From: an uncultured Acetobacteraceae bacterium
Lineage (GTDB): Bacteria; Pseudomonadota; Alphaproteobacteria; Acetobacterales; Acetobacteraceae
Assembly: GCA_943912335.1 (NCBI GenBank)
Contig: CALTUD010000030.1
Location: 1 to 50,989 of the forward strand
Length of the DNA stretch: 50,989 nucleotides
Direction: 5' to 3'
Shown: positions 1-7,548 of the stretch, piece by piece
How the letters are laid out: each line of letters opens with the position of its first letter
How positions within the stretch are numbered: the stretch's first letter is position 1
Notes under the pieces: model-generated
What the model saw: only the letters and a program-made list of their open reading frames with translations
Told to the model about the DNA's origin: nothing
Databases searched by the model: none
Made by a program: the position numbers and the translations under genes

Positions 1-1358
1 GTCGCGCCGACGAGCTGGCCGGTCTTCAGATCCTGCAGATTGTCGTTGGAGATCGTCGCCGCCGCCAGCACCGCCGAGGTCACGAACAGAACGCTGCCGA
101 TCGCCAGCTTGCGGCCATCCGCATCGAACACCGACGGCAGAAGCCCGGCCGCGTCGAGACCCAGCAGCACGAGCGACACCAGCGACACTGCGACGATGGC
201 GATGCCCGAGATCGGCGAGGAGGAGGAGCCGACGATGCCGGCCATGTAGCCGCAGGCCGCCGCGACCAGAAAGCCGAACACCGCGCAGAACAGCACGCAG
301 GCCAGCGCCACGCCGAGCATCGCGCCCACGCCGCCGCCGGCCGGCAGCATGAATCCCGCGAACGCCGCCAGAAGGCAGCCCAGCAGCACGGCGCCCAGAA
401 GGCCGATCACCCGCGGCGACAGGTCGCGATCGGTTTCCACCGCGCCCGGCACATGCGGCGTCCGCGCCCGCAGCGCCTCGCGCAACCCGGATGCGACCGG
501 CCTGGCCAGACCGAGCAGGGTCCAGACCGCCGCCACGAAGATGGTGCCGGCGCCGATCAAGCGTACCTTGTGCGACCAGATGCCCATCGCGAACGCGGCC
601 GGATCGACCCCGGCCGGATGCGGCGTCAGGGCGGTCAACACCGGCACCGCCACCAGCCAGCTGATCGCCGCGCCGAGCAGCATCGCCAGACCGCCGCCGA
701 TGCCCACCAGATAGCCCGCCCCGACCAGGGCCAGGGAGAAGCCGGTGGACAGACGGAAGATCGCCGAACCAGCCGAGAACGTCACGGCGGCGCTCTCGCC
801 CAGCACACGCAACCCGCCGATCAGGAACGCGAACACCGCCGAAACCAGCCCGCCGGTCACCAGCGCCCGCAACCCCCCGGCGGCGTCGCCCTCGCTCGCC
901 GCGTCGGCGGAACCCGCCCGCAGCACCTCTGCGGCGGCGGTGCCTTCCGGGTAGGGCAGGGTGGAACCCGTCACCAGGGCGCGGCGCAGCGGAATGGTGA
1001 ACAGCACGCCCAGCATGCCGCCGGCGGCGCAGATCGCCACCACCGGCCAGAACGGGAAGCGCACCCAGTAGCCGATCATCAGCAGACCGGGCAGCACGAA
1101 GATGATGGACGACAAGGTGCCCGCGGCCGAAGCCTGCGTCTGCACCATGTTGTTTTCCAGCAGCCCGCCCCGGAACCGGCGCAGCACCGCCATGGAGATC
1201 ACCGCCGCCGGAATCGAGGAGGCGAAGGTGAGGCCGACCTTCAGGCCGAGATAGATGTTCGACGCGGTGAAGATCACCGTCAGAAGCGCGCCCAGGATCA
1301 GGCCGCGCACGGTCAGTTCACGGGGAGACGGCCCCATCGGGCGGGCGGGGATCGGCAT
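1..1358 (-). CDS. OPT-family oligopeptide/metal-chelate transporter, N-terminal part (cut by window edge)
   Basis: Reading leftwards from an ATG at 1358, the frame stays open to the window edge (about 452 codons), so the gene is partial at its 3' end. The N-terminus MPIPARPMGP is followed by many hydrophobic segments. The stretches TASNIYLGLKVGLTFASSIP, ENNMVQTQASAAG, LPYPEGTAAAEVLRAG, GSSSSPISG and SNDNLQDLKTGQLVGA are hallmarks of the bacterial OPT transporter family. Members are inner-membrane proteins of roughly 600-680 residues that import oligopeptides or metal-peptide chelates, so about two thirds is visible. The substrate cannot be read from the sequence. Family call is confident. Confidence 0.9.
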   Translation of the reverse strand, partial: MPIPARPMGPSPRELTVRGLILGALLTVIFTASNIYLGLKVGLTFASSIPAAVISMAVLRRFRGGLLENNMVQTQASAAGTLSSIIFVLPGLLMIGYWVRFPFWPVVAICAAGGMLGVLFTIPLRRALVTGSTLPYPEGTAAAEVLRAGSADAASEGDAAGGLRALVTGGLVSAVFAFLIGGLRVLGESAAVTFSAGSAIFRLSTGFSLALVGAGYLVGIGGGLAMLLGAAISWLVAVPVLTALTPHPAGVDPAAFAMGIWSHKVRLIGAGTIFVAAVWTLLGLARPVASGLREALRARTPHVPGAVETDRDLSPRVIGLLGAVLLGCLLAAFAGFMLPAGGGVGAMLGVALACVLFCAVFGFLVAAACGYMAGIVGSSSSPISGIAIVAVSLVSLVLLGLDAAGLLPSVFDADGRKLAIGSVLFVTSAVLAAATISNDNLQDLKTGQLVGA

Positions 1359-1431
1359 CCGGATCAGAACCTCGGCTGGGAACCGGTCCGGAATGTTTCA
1401 TTCCCGCTGCCGTGGCAAGTCCCGCCGCCGG

Positions 1432-1791
1432 TCAGGCCGCGTCCAGACGCCGCTCGCCGATGCGGAACCAGGCGCGGGCGATCAATCCGTTCTCGACCTC
1501 GTAGAAACACAGCACGTCCAGCTCGCCCGGCCCCTCCGGGAAGGTACGCCGCACCGTCTCGTGGTCCACCACCAGATTGCCCACCACCGAACGAAGCAGC
1601 GTTCCCCGCAGGTCCGGCTCGGCGAACCGCTCCACGTGCCGGGCCCGGATCGCGGCCGCGCCCTCGGCCAGCAGCGTGTCCGGAAAGGCGAGATAGCGGC
1701 AGTCCGGCGCCCACCAGCGCATGAAATCGTCGATGTCGCGCCGGTTATAGGCGTCGAGCTGCATCCGCACCGGGTGTTCGATCTCGTCCAT
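1432..1791 (-). CDS. NTF2-like / SnoaL-like small protein
   Basis: A 119-residue protein starting MDEIEHPVRMQLDAYNRRD, with an AGGGA ribosome-binding site about nine bases before the ATG. The pattern of an N-terminal helix (QLDAYNRRDIDDFMRWWAPD), then PDTLLAEG, a helical IRARHVERF segment and a C-terminal FYEVENGLIARAWF strand pair is the NTF2-like cone fold, as in SnoaL and steroid isomerase relatives. Such proteins are cytoplasmic and may be isomerases, cyclases or hydrolases; the substrate cannot be told. It lies just downstream of the alcohol dehydrogenase on the same strand, separated by a strong hairpin. Confidence 0.75.
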   Translation of the reverse strand: MDEIEHPVRMQLDAYNRRDIDDFMRWWAPDCRYLAFPDTLLAEGAAAIRARHVERFAEPDLRGTLLRSVVGNLVVDHETVRRTFPEGPGELDVLCFYEVENGLIARAWFRIGERRLDAA

Positions 1792-1822
1792 GCCGCTTCG
1801 TCCCTGGCGCGTCGACGCCCGG

Positions 1823-1858
1823 CGACCCTGCGGGCGAAACTATCCGCCCGCAGGGTCG
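1823..1858 (-). terminator. strong GC-rich hairpin after the alcohol dehydrogenase gene
   Basis: Two perfect 14-base inverted arms (1823-1836 and 1845-1858, arm CGACCCTGCGGGCG) flank an eight-base loop, starting a few bases after the dehydrogenase stop codon. No T run follows, so it may act as a transcript 3'-end stabiliser or a factor-assisted terminator rather than a classical intrinsic one. It would separate expression of the dehydrogenase from the NTF2-like gene. Confidence 0.6.
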
Positions 1859-1864
1859 TGCCGC

Positions 1865-2881
1865 TCAGGCCCAGCCGTCAACAACCACCTTGCCGCGCAT
1901 GGCGGCACTTTCCACCAGCGCATGCGCGCGCTTCAGATTGGCGGCATTGATCGGCGCCAGGCGTTCGGTCAGCGTGGTGCGGAGCCTGCCCGCATCCGCG
2001 AGCGTCGCGACCTCCGCCAGAAGCTTGCCCTGCTCACCGATATCGGGCGTGCCGAACAGAGAGCGCGTGAACATCAGCTCCCAATGCACCGACACCGATT
2101 TGCGCTTGAACGGCACCACGTCGAGCGTGGCCGGATCGTCGATCAGCGCGAACCGGCCCTGCGGCGCGATCAGTTCGACGATCTCGCCGATATGCCGGTC
2201 GGTATGGGTGGTGGAGAACACGAAGCCGGGTGCGCCGAGGCCGAGCGCTTCGATCTGCGCCGCCAGCGGCTGGCTGTGGTCCACCACGTGATGCGCGCCC
2301 ATCGCCCGCACCCAGTCCTGCGTTTCCGGCCGTGACGCGGTGGCGATCACCACCAGATCGGTCATCTGCCGGGCGAGCTGGATCGCCATCGACCCCACGC
2401 CGCCCGCACCGCCGATCACCAGCAGCGCCCGGGCGGCACCCGGCACCGGTGTATTGACCGTCAGACGGTCGAACAGAACCTCCCAGGCGGTGATCGCGGT
2501 CAGCGGCAGGGCGGCGCTCTCCGCCCAGTCGAGGTTCTCCGGCTTCTTCGCGACGATGCGCTCATCCACCAGATGCAACTCGGCATTGGTGCCGTCGCGG
2601 GCGATGCTGCCGGCGTAGAACACGGCATCTCCCAGGCGGAACCCGCTCACGTCCGGCCCCACGGCGCGGACGATCCCGGCCGCATCCCAGCCGAGCACGC
2701 GCCAGTCTCCGCCGGACCGGGCAGCACTCTGGCGCACCTTCACGTCCACGGGATTCACCGACACCGCCTTCACCTCGACCAGCAGATCGCGGCCGGTGGC
2801 GACGGGATCGGGGCGTTCGACATCGAGCAGGGCGTCCGGACGGTCGATCGGCCCGGCTTCTTTGTAGGCGACGGCACGCAT
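1865..2881 (-). CDS. zinc-type alcohol dehydrogenase-like / quinone oxidoreductase family protein (MDR superfamily)
   Basis: A 338-residue member of the medium-chain dehydrogenase/reductase superfamily, with an AGGAG site seven bases before the ATG. The N-terminal GroES-like domain carries VKAVSVNPVDVKVR. The Rossmann fold carries LLVIGGAGGVGSMAIQLARQ (about residues 150-175), which binds NAD(P)H, followed by GAHHVVDH. The catalytic-zinc cysteine and structural-zinc cysteines of true alcohol dehydrogenases are absent, so a zinc-free quinone oxidoreductase or enal reductase activity is likely. Length matches the family. A divergent HxlR regulator starts about 100 bases away, and HxlR proteins often sense aldehydes, quinones or other electrophiles and control such reductases; that link is inferred. 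Confidence 0.88.
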   Translation of the reverse strand: MRAVAYKEAGPIDRPDALLDVERPDPVATGRDLLVEVKAVSVNPVDVKVRQSAARSGGDWRVLGWDAAGIVRAVGPDVSGFRLGDAVFYAGSIARDGTNAELHLVDERIVAKKPENLDWAESAALPLTAITAWEVLFDRLTVNTPVPGAARALLVIGGAGGVGSMAIQLARQMTDLVVIATASRPETQDWVRAMGAHHVVDHSQPLAAQIEALGLGAPGFVFSTTHTDRHIGEIVELIAPQGRFALIDDPATLDVVPFKRKSVSVHWELMFTRSLFGTPDIGEQGKLLAEVATLADAGRLRTTLTERLAPINAANLKRAHALVESAAMRGKVVVDGWA

Positions 2882-2921
2882 GGCGTGACTCCTGTTGTCT
2901 CGGGACGGAATCTAGCGCTAC

Positions 2922-2956
2922 GTGGCAGGAGCTTCGATACGCACAACCGCTGCCAC
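2922..2956. promoter_or_regulatory. candidate operator in the divergent dehydrogenase/HxlR promoter
   Basis: A perfect seven-base inverted repeat (GTGGCAG at 2922-2928, CTGCCAC at 2950-2956) lies in the 98-base gap between the two divergent genes. Its centre-to-centre spacing is 28 bases. HxlR-type dimers bind such dyads, so this is a plausible control site for both genes; it is inferred from position and symmetry only. Confidence 0.35.
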
Positions 2957-2979
2957 TAGTGTCGAAAAGGATACCATCG

Positions 2980-3342
2980 ATGGCCAAACCCCGTCATTCG
3001 AACTTCGACTGCGCCCCCGGCTGCGCGGTGGAAGCGGCGATCAGCCTGATCGACGGCAAGTGGAAATGCGTGATCCTGTTCCACCTGCTCGACGGCACGA
3101 GGCGCTTCAACGAGATTAGGCGGCACATCCCCGGCGCCACGCCGCGCACGCTGACCAACCAGCTCCGGGAGCTGGAGATGGACGGGCTGATCTGCCGCAA
3201 GGTCTATGCCGAGGTGCCGCCCAAGGTGGAGTACAGCATCTCCGAACTGGGCCGCAGTCTGAGTCCGATCCTGCTGGCGCTGAAGCAATGGGGCGACAGC
3301 AACATGGAGCGGTTCGGGGCGGTGGAGCGGGTGGCGGCGTGA
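2980..3342 (+). CDS. HxlR-family winged-helix transcriptional regulator
   Basis: The ATG at 2980 is preferred over the in-frame GTG at 2959 because an AAAAGGA ribosome-binding site sits about eight bases before it; this gives 120 residues beginning MAKPRHSNFDC. The sequence CAVEAAISLIDGKWKCVIL, then GTRRFNEIRRHIPG and ATPRTLTNQLRELEMDGLI is the classic HxlR fold, with the wing in VYAEVPPKVEYSISELG. The N-terminal Cys residues (DCAPGC) include the conserved position that in relatives such as HypR and YodB is redox- or electrophile-sensing. It is divergent from the dehydrogenase, which is its likely target. Confidence 0.92.
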   Translation: MAKPRHSNFDCAPGCAVEAAISLIDGKWKCVILFHLLDGTRRFNEIRRHIPGATPRTLTNQLRELEMDGLICRKVYAEVPPKVEYSISELGRSLSPILLALKQWGDSNMERFGAVERVAA

Positions 3343-3346
3343 GCGT

Positions 3347-3468
3347 CTTCTTTTTCTGAAGAAAAAGAAGCAAAAAGACTTCTGTCCGGTTTGGGTAAGG
3401 CGGCAGCGTCGCACTCACTCAAACGGACAGAAGTTCTTTGGTTCTTTCTTCCAAGAAAGAACATTCTT
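3347..3468. repeat. three-hairpin interspersed repeat, copy 1
   Basis: The element has three nested parts. Hairpin 1 is a perfect 11-base palindrome (CTTCTTTTTCT at 3347-3357, AGAAAAAGAAG at 3360-3370). Hairpin 2 is a long stem (ACTTCTGTCCG at 3378-3388 with its complement at 3424-3434) enclosing a variable loop. Hairpin 3 is a perfect 10-base palindrome (GTTCTTTCTT at 3441-3450, AAGAAAGAAC at 3453-3462). It fills the gap between the convergent hxlR-like and SnoaL-like genes. A second copy lies at 6712-6833. The T/A-rich palindromes could terminate transcription from both sides. Confidence 0.85.
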
Positions 3469-3469
3469 G

Positions 3470-4009
3470 CTACGGCACCGCCCCGATCTCCTTCAGGAAG
3501 GCAAGATTGTCTTCCAGATGCCAGTTGTCGGTGATGCGCCCGTTCTTCACCGCCAGGATGTCGGTGGCGATGAAGTCGATCGGCTGGCCCGACCCCTTCC
3601 GGCCCTGGAAAACGCCGGTGAAATGGCCGGTGAAGTGCAGCGCGCTCACTACGCGATCACCCACCACCAGACGCTGCGTCACGGCGACGCGCAGATCGGG
3701 CACGGCGCCGAGAAACGCACGCGAGGCGACCATCGGCCCTTTTGGCCCCTGCGGACGGCCAGGCGGCAGGGCGTGGTCGAAGAAATCCGGCGCGATCGCC
3801 GCGTCGAGAAGCGCCTGGCTGCCGTTGTTCCAGAAGCCGTAGAACGCATCGACCGGTTTCAGAAGCGCTGCCATCGTCGACGGTGGCAGGCTCTTGTCGA
3901 CGATCTGCTTTTCCGGCCGGGCGATGGCGATCGCGGCTCTGTCGTCCACCTGGGCGGCCAGAGCCGGGCCGGCGGCGAGCAGCAGCGCGACAGCGGGCAG
4001 GAAGCGCAT
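3470..4009 (-). CDS. secreted SnoaL-like (ester cyclase-type) protein
   Basis: A 179-residue protein with a clear signal peptide (MRFLPAVALLLAAGPALAA, cleavage after ALA), so it is probably periplasmic. The mature part has the SnoaL/NTF2-like pattern: a helix around DAFYGFWNNGSQALLDAAI, then FFDHALPPG, a GPKGPMVASRAFLGAVPDL segment, and strands ending in DWHLEDNLAFLKEIG. The last element (nW.leDnlgll.qlG) is typical of SnoaL-like polyketide cyclase-related ester cyclases. A GAGGAGG site precedes the ATG. It is the last gene of a three-gene run after the SDR, with an 11-base gap that suggests co-translation. Substrate unknown. Confidence 0.82.
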   Translation of the reverse strand: MRFLPAVALLLAAGPALAAQVDDRAAIAIARPEKQIVDKSLPPSTMAALLKPVDAFYGFWNNGSQALLDAAIAPDFFDHALPPGRPQGPKGPMVASRAFLGAVPDLRVAVTQRLVVGDRVVSALHFTGHFTGVFQGRKGSGQPIDFIATDILAVKNGRITDNWHLEDNLAFLKEIGAVP

Positions 4010-4020
4010 GGGTGTCCTCC

Positions 4021-4686
4021 TCAGGCGGCGATGGTGCCGCCGCCATCGACGGTCACGGTCGAGCCGGTTGCGAACGGGTTGGTGGCCACGAACAGGATCG
4101 CCTGGGCGATGTCCTCCGGCTGGCCGATGCGACGGGCGGGCAGGCGGGCGGCGGTCTTCTCGAACATCGCGTCGCGCGCCGACGCGTCCATCTTAGCGTA
4201 GAGCTTGGTGTCGATCAGACCCGGAGACACGGTGTTCACCCGCACCGGCGCGCGCTCCAGCGCCAGGCCGCGGCCCAGCGCTTCCAGCGCCGCATTGATC
4301 GCGCCCTGGAACACGGAAGCCGGGCTCGGCCGCTGCGACAGGAAGCCGGACACGAAGGTGATCGAGCCGCCGTCCTTGACCTTCACCGCCTTGACCACGC
4401 GGTAGGCGCCGAAGAACTTGCTGTTCATCGCCGCTTGCGCATCCGCCACGGACAGGTTGGCGACGGTGCCGGTCTTGGTCTGTGCGGCCGAAACGACGAC
4501 ATGGTCGAACGGCGCGGCATCGGCGAAGAACGCCTCGACCGAAGCGTCGTCGGTAAAATCCAGCGCGTCACGTCCCGGCCGCAACACCTCGGCCCCGGCA
4601 GCGGCGAAGGCATCCGCCGTCGCGCCGCCGATCCCGCCGGATGCGCCGACAACCAAAACGCGGGCGCCATTCAGATCGATGCTCAT
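4021..4686 (-). CDS. short-chain dehydrogenase/reductase with atypical active site
   Basis: The start at 4686 (MSIDLNGARVLVVGASGGIG) is chosen because GAAGGAGA precedes it; the frame extends further upstream but without a better start. The 221-residue product has the glycine-rich NAD(P)-binding motif GASGGIGG, the NAG-position segment VVVSAAQ, and the C-terminal PVRVNTVSPGLIDT and GSTVTVDGGG elements of the SDR family. The usual catalytic YxxxK is missing: the matching segment reads SPASVFQGAINAALEAL. It may therefore bind cofactor without classical catalysis or use a different mechanism. It sits between the deacetylase and SnoaL-like genes, likely one operon. Confidence 0.88.
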   Translation of the reverse strand: MSIDLNGARVLVVGASGGIGGATADAFAAAGAEVLRPGRDALDFTDDASVEAFFADAAPFDHVVVSAAQTKTGTVANLSVADAQAAMNSKFFGAYRVVKAVKVKDGGSITFVSGFLSQRPSPASVFQGAINAALEALGRGLALERAPVRVNTVSPGLIDTKLYAKMDASARDAMFEKTAARLPARRIGQPEDIAQAILFVATNPFATGSTVTVDGGGTIAA

Positions 4687-4715
4687 GATGTGGTCTCCTT
4701 CAGAGGGAAGCAGGT

Positions 4716-5711
4716 TCAAAGGGAAGCAGGGCCGGGAAGGCCGGTTTCGGTGGGAAGGCCGCGACGGATCACGGGCGTGATGCCCTTGGTGTCGGCCGCG
4801 TAGGCGGCGATCTCGTCCTTGCGAGCGAACCACACGCCGGGCCTGGAACGGGCATAGGTGAGGAAGCGATCCAGCACCCGCACCCGGCCGGCATGGCCGG
4901 AGATTCGGTCGTGCAGGCTGATCACCATCATGCGCCGGCGATGCGCCCCTTCCTCGTAGAGCTGGTCGAATTCGTCCCTGAGCGCCTGCTCGTATGCCGC
5001 CGGGTTCCAGTTCTCGAACGGAAAGGAAACGATGTCGTTCAGGTGGAAGGTGTAGGGGACGGTGACGAAATCGCCCTTGGCCAGCGGGACGATGAACGGC
5101 TCGTCGCGGCTCGGCTCGTCGATGTGGTAGCGGAAGCCGAGGCTTTGCAGGATGTCGAGCGTGCGCGGGCTGTTGCGCATCCAGTAGGCGTTCCAGCCCA
5201 CGGGACGCTGGCCGGTGATCTGCTCGATCGCGCTCACGCCGTCGGCGATGAAGCGGCGCTCGTCGGCTTCGGAAAGCTGGTAACTGTTCTGCCAGGTGCG
5301 TCCGTGCGCCGCAGCCTCATGGCCGCGTTTCACGATCTCCCGTGCCACGTCGGGCGCCTTGCGGATCGCCTCGCCGATCATGAACGAGGAAAGCTTGATC
5401 TGGTGCTTGTCGAGCAGGTCGAGAATGCGGGGAATGCCCTCGTTCGGCCCGTAGGCGAAGAAGGCGTTGGTCGGCAGGTCGGGCAACCCGTCCTGGATGG
5501 GGTCGGGAATCACCCCGCCCGCACCCGAGATCGGCTGGCCGCCGCCTTCGAACATCAGGCTCAGGCTGACGGCGAGGCGTGCATTGCCCGGCCAGAACGG
5601 CTGGTTCGGCATGGCGCGTGTTTCCTTGTGGGCCGCGACCGTGGCGAGGGCGGCGCTTCCGGCGAGGAAGCTGCGGCGATCGAGGTCGAAGCGGGACGAT
5701 GCGTTTGACAC
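4716..5711 (-). CDS. polysaccharide deacetylase / PuuE-type allantoinase family protein with Tat-like signal
   Basis: A 331-residue protein starting from GTG at 5711. The N-terminus DLDRRSFLAGSAALATVAAH is a twin-arginine export signal. The NodB-like barrel follows: SLSLMFEGGGQP in the first metal-site region, RGHEAAAHGRTWQNSY supplying the H..H pair, and HLNDIVSFPFE, MVISLHDRISGH and PGVWFARKDEIA near the end. The layout resembles the PuuE allantoinase/chitin-deacetylase branch, which hydrolyses amide bonds of small molecules or sugars. A Tat signal is unusual for a PuuE homologue and suggests periplasmic action. It is the first gene of a three-gene operon, divergent from a LysR regulator 73 bases away. 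Confidence 0.85.
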   Translation of the reverse strand: MSNASSRFDLDRRSFLAGSAALATVAAHKETRAMPNQPFWPGNARLAVSLSLMFEGGGQPISGAGGVIPDPIQDGLPDLPTNAFFAYGPNEGIPRILDLLDKHQIKLSSFMIGEAIRKAPDVAREIVKRGHEAAAHGRTWQNSYQLSEADERRFIADGVSAIEQITGQRPVGWNAYWMRNSPRTLDILQSLGFRYHIDEPSRDEPFIVPLAKGDFVTVPYTFHLNDIVSFPFENWNPAAYEQALRDEFDQLYEEGAHRRRMMVISLHDRISGHAGRVRVLDRFLTYARSRPGVWFARKDEIAAYAADTKGITPVIRRGLPTETGLPGPASL

Positions 5712-5784
5712 AAGGCTAACATAGAGCTTCGTTTTTGGACGATAACCGACCGATCGCGAGAGACAGTTTCAACCGGGAGGCGAC

Positions 5785-6669
5785 ATGCTGGACGATCTGA
5801 ACGAGCTTCGCACCTTCCAGCAGGTGCTGGCCCACGGCTCCCTGACCGGCGCCGCACGCCTGCTCGGCGTCAGCGTCGCCGTGGTCAGCAAACGCCTGGC
5901 CACGCTGGAGAAACGCACCGGGATCCGGCTGGTCAACCGCACCACCAGAAGCCTGTCGCCGACCGAGGAAGGCGCGCGCCTGCTGGTCGAGGTCGATCGC
6001 GCGCTGGAAGCGATCGCCCAGGGCGAGGAACTGCTGGCGACGGGGCGCGACGAGCCGGTCGGCACGCTGCGCGTCTCCGCCCCGGTCTCGTTCGGCCGCA
6101 GGCACGTCGCCCCGGTGCTGGGCGACCTCACGCGGCGCTACCCGCAACTCGCCATCTCCCTGTCGCTGGACGACAGGCTCGCCGACGTCACGGGCGGCGC
6201 GATCGACGTCGCCATCCGCATCGGCGGCCATATGGCGGCCGGCAGCGCCTCCATGCGCAAGCTCGCCGACAATCTGCGCATCCTGGTCGCATCCCCGGCC
6301 TATCTCGACTGCCGCGGCCGACCGCGGACGCTGGACGATCTGGCGGCGCACGACCTGCTGCGCTACGGCGACGGGGTCGGCCCCTGGCGCCTGTTCGACG
6401 GCAAGGGCCGCGAGCAGCTCGTCCCGGCCCCGGCGCGGCTTCGCGTCGACAACGGCGATGCCGTGCATGACTGGTGCGTGTCCGGCCTCGGCATCGCGTT
6501 GAAATCGGAGGTCGACGTGGCGCCGGATCTCCGTGCCGGAACGCTCGAACACATCCTGCCGGACTGGCATGCCGGCGATACGCCGATCGTCGCCTTGTTC
6601 CCCGACCGCATCGCGATGCCCCGAAAGACGCGCGTGTTTCTGGACGCGATGCTGGCCGCGCTGGGCTGA
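5785..6669 (+). CDS. LysR-family transcriptional regulator
   Basis: A 294-residue protein with a GGGAGG site five bases before the ATG. Residues 1-60 form the LysR helix-turn-helix (LRTFQQVLAHGSLTGAARLL, SKRLATLEKRTGIRLVNRTT, LSPTEEG). Residues about 90-290 form the periplasmic-binding-type effector domain (VGTLRVSAPVSFGRRHVAP, DVAIRIG, WCVSGLGIALKSE). This belongs to the CrgA/DmlR-like branch. It is divergent from the deacetylase-SDR-SnoaL operon, which by LysR convention is its probable target. The 73-base intergenic gap must hold both promoters. The effector is unknown. Confidence 0.92.
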   Translation: MLDDLNELRTFQQVLAHGSLTGAARLLGVSVAVVSKRLATLEKRTGIRLVNRTTRSLSPTEEGARLLVEVDRALEAIAQGEELLATGRDEPVGTLRVSAPVSFGRRHVAPVLGDLTRRYPQLAISLSLDDRLADVTGGAIDVAIRIGGHMAAGSASMRKLADNLRILVASPAYLDCRGRPRTLDDLAAHDLLRYGDGVGPWRLFDGKGREQLVPAPARLRVDNGDAVHDWCVSGLGIALKSEVDVAPDLRAGTLEHILPDWHAGDTPIVALFPDRIAMPRKTRVFLDAMLAALG

Positions 6670-6711
6670 TGTTCAGCTCGGGGGGTTGTGTATTCGGGAG
6701 AAAACAAGGGC

Positions 6712-6833
6712 CTTCTTTTTCTGGAGAAAAAGAAGCAAAAAGACTTTGTCCGTTTGGGTCAGGAGAACCTTGATGGCACATCGCCAAACGGACAAAAGTT
6801 CTTTGGTTCTTTCTTCCAAGAAAGAACATTCTT
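6712..6833. repeat. three-hairpin interspersed repeat, copy 2
   Basis: Same architecture as the copy at 3347-3468. Hairpin 1 (CTTCTTTTTCT, 6712-6722 with 6725-6735) and hairpin 3 (GTTCTTTCTT, 6806-6815 with 6818-6827) have arms identical to copy 1. Hairpin 2 differs on both sides in a compensating way: the left arm reads ACTTTGTCCG where copy 1 has ACTTCTGTCCG, and the right arm reads CGGACAAAAGT where copy 1 has CGGACAGAAGT. The loop is unrelated. This copy also sits between convergent genes (lysR-type and nudK-like). Confidence 0.85.
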
Positions 6834-6860
6834 CTGTCCATCTTTGGTTGCGAAGAAAAT

Positions 6861-7445
6861 CTAACCCTGGAACAGGTGCAGCGCCGCATATTGGAGCAGC
6901 ATGATCGTCTTGCCGTCGCGTATCCCGCCATTCGCAATCATGGCGATGGCCGTGTCGAACGGCATCTCGATCACCCCGATATCCTCGCCTTCCTCCGCGT
7001 TGCCCCCGCCCGCCTCCTTCCGGTCCGTGGCGTCGTAGGGGGCGACGAAGAAATGCAGCCGCTCGGTGACCGAGCCCGGACTCATGAAGGCCTCGAAGAT
7101 CGGTCGTACCGCGCCGACATGGAAGCCGGTTTCCTCCCGCAATTCGTCACGGATGCGCTGCTCCGGCGACGCACCGTCGAGCAGTCCTGCCGGCGCTTCG
7201 ATCAGCAGATCGTCATGCCCGTTGACGAAGGCCGGATAGCGGAATTGCTGGGTCAGGATCACGGTCCGGCGGGTGGGATCGTAGAGCAGCAGGGTCGCGC
7301 CGTTGCCGCGATCGTAGGTTTCCCGCCACTGCTCCTGCCATTCGCCGTCACTGCGCAGGAAACTGAACCGGGTCTTCTTCAGCAGAAACCAGTCCTCCGA
7401 CAGCGTGCGGATTTCGTGCACCTTCACGCGTTCTGCAACGCTCAT
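6861..7445 (-). CDS. nudK: NUDIX hydrolase, NudK-like (GDP-mannose / nucleoside-diphosphate-sugar pyrophosphatase)
   Basis: The start at 7445 (MSVAERVKVHEIRTLSEDWF) is chosen for its AAAGGAGAAAGG site, giving 194 residues, close to NudK of E. coli (191). The Nudix box region reads EAPAGLLDGASPEQRIRDEL followed by REETGF, with the acidic cluster that binds Mg2+. KKTRFSFLRSDGEWQEQWRE near the N-terminus and PGSVTERLHFFVAPY later are typical of the NudK/AdpP branch, which hydrolyses sugar nucleotides or ADP-ribose. It is divergent from the DeoR-type regulator. Exact substrate is not decided by the sequence. Confidence 0.85.
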   Translation of the reverse strand: MSVAERVKVHEIRTLSEDWFLLKKTRFSFLRSDGEWQEQWRETYDRGNGATLLLYDPTRRTVILTQQFRYPAFVNGHDDLLIEAPAGLLDGASPEQRIRDELREETGFHVGAVRPIFEAFMSPGSVTERLHFFVAPYDATDRKEAGGGNAEEGEDIGVIEMPFDTAIAMIANGGIRDGKTIMLLQYAALHLFQG

Positions 7446-7500
7446 CCTTTCTCCTTTCGGCCTGTGGAGGCCATCCTGCAACTGGACTGATGGGATAAAA

Positions 7501-7536
7501 CGTGCACTATCGTGCAGAGTCAAGAAGACTCGTGCG
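7501..7536. promoter_or_regulatory. candidate DeoR-type operator with phased direct repeats
   Basis: In the gap between the divergent NUDIX and DeoR genes, CGTGC occurs at 7501, 7511 and 7531, spaced 10 and 20 bases apart and thus on the same DNA face. An inverted pair GAGTC/GACTC (7517-7521, 7527-7531) lies between the last two. DeoR/GlpR proteins commonly bind such repeats in their own promoters. Inferred from position and pattern. Confidence 0.35.
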
Positions 7537-7548
7537 GAAGGATGCAAC

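Noticed and set aside
453..1724. Long plus-strand frame of 423 codons
   Set aside because: It is Arg/Pro/Gln-rich and lies opposite the OPT transporter, whose translation has clear family motifs; a GC-rich shadow.
3347..6833. Possible CRISPR array
   Set aside because: Only two copies over three kilobases apart, with internal palindromes and genes between; no regularly spaced repeats occur anywhere in the window.
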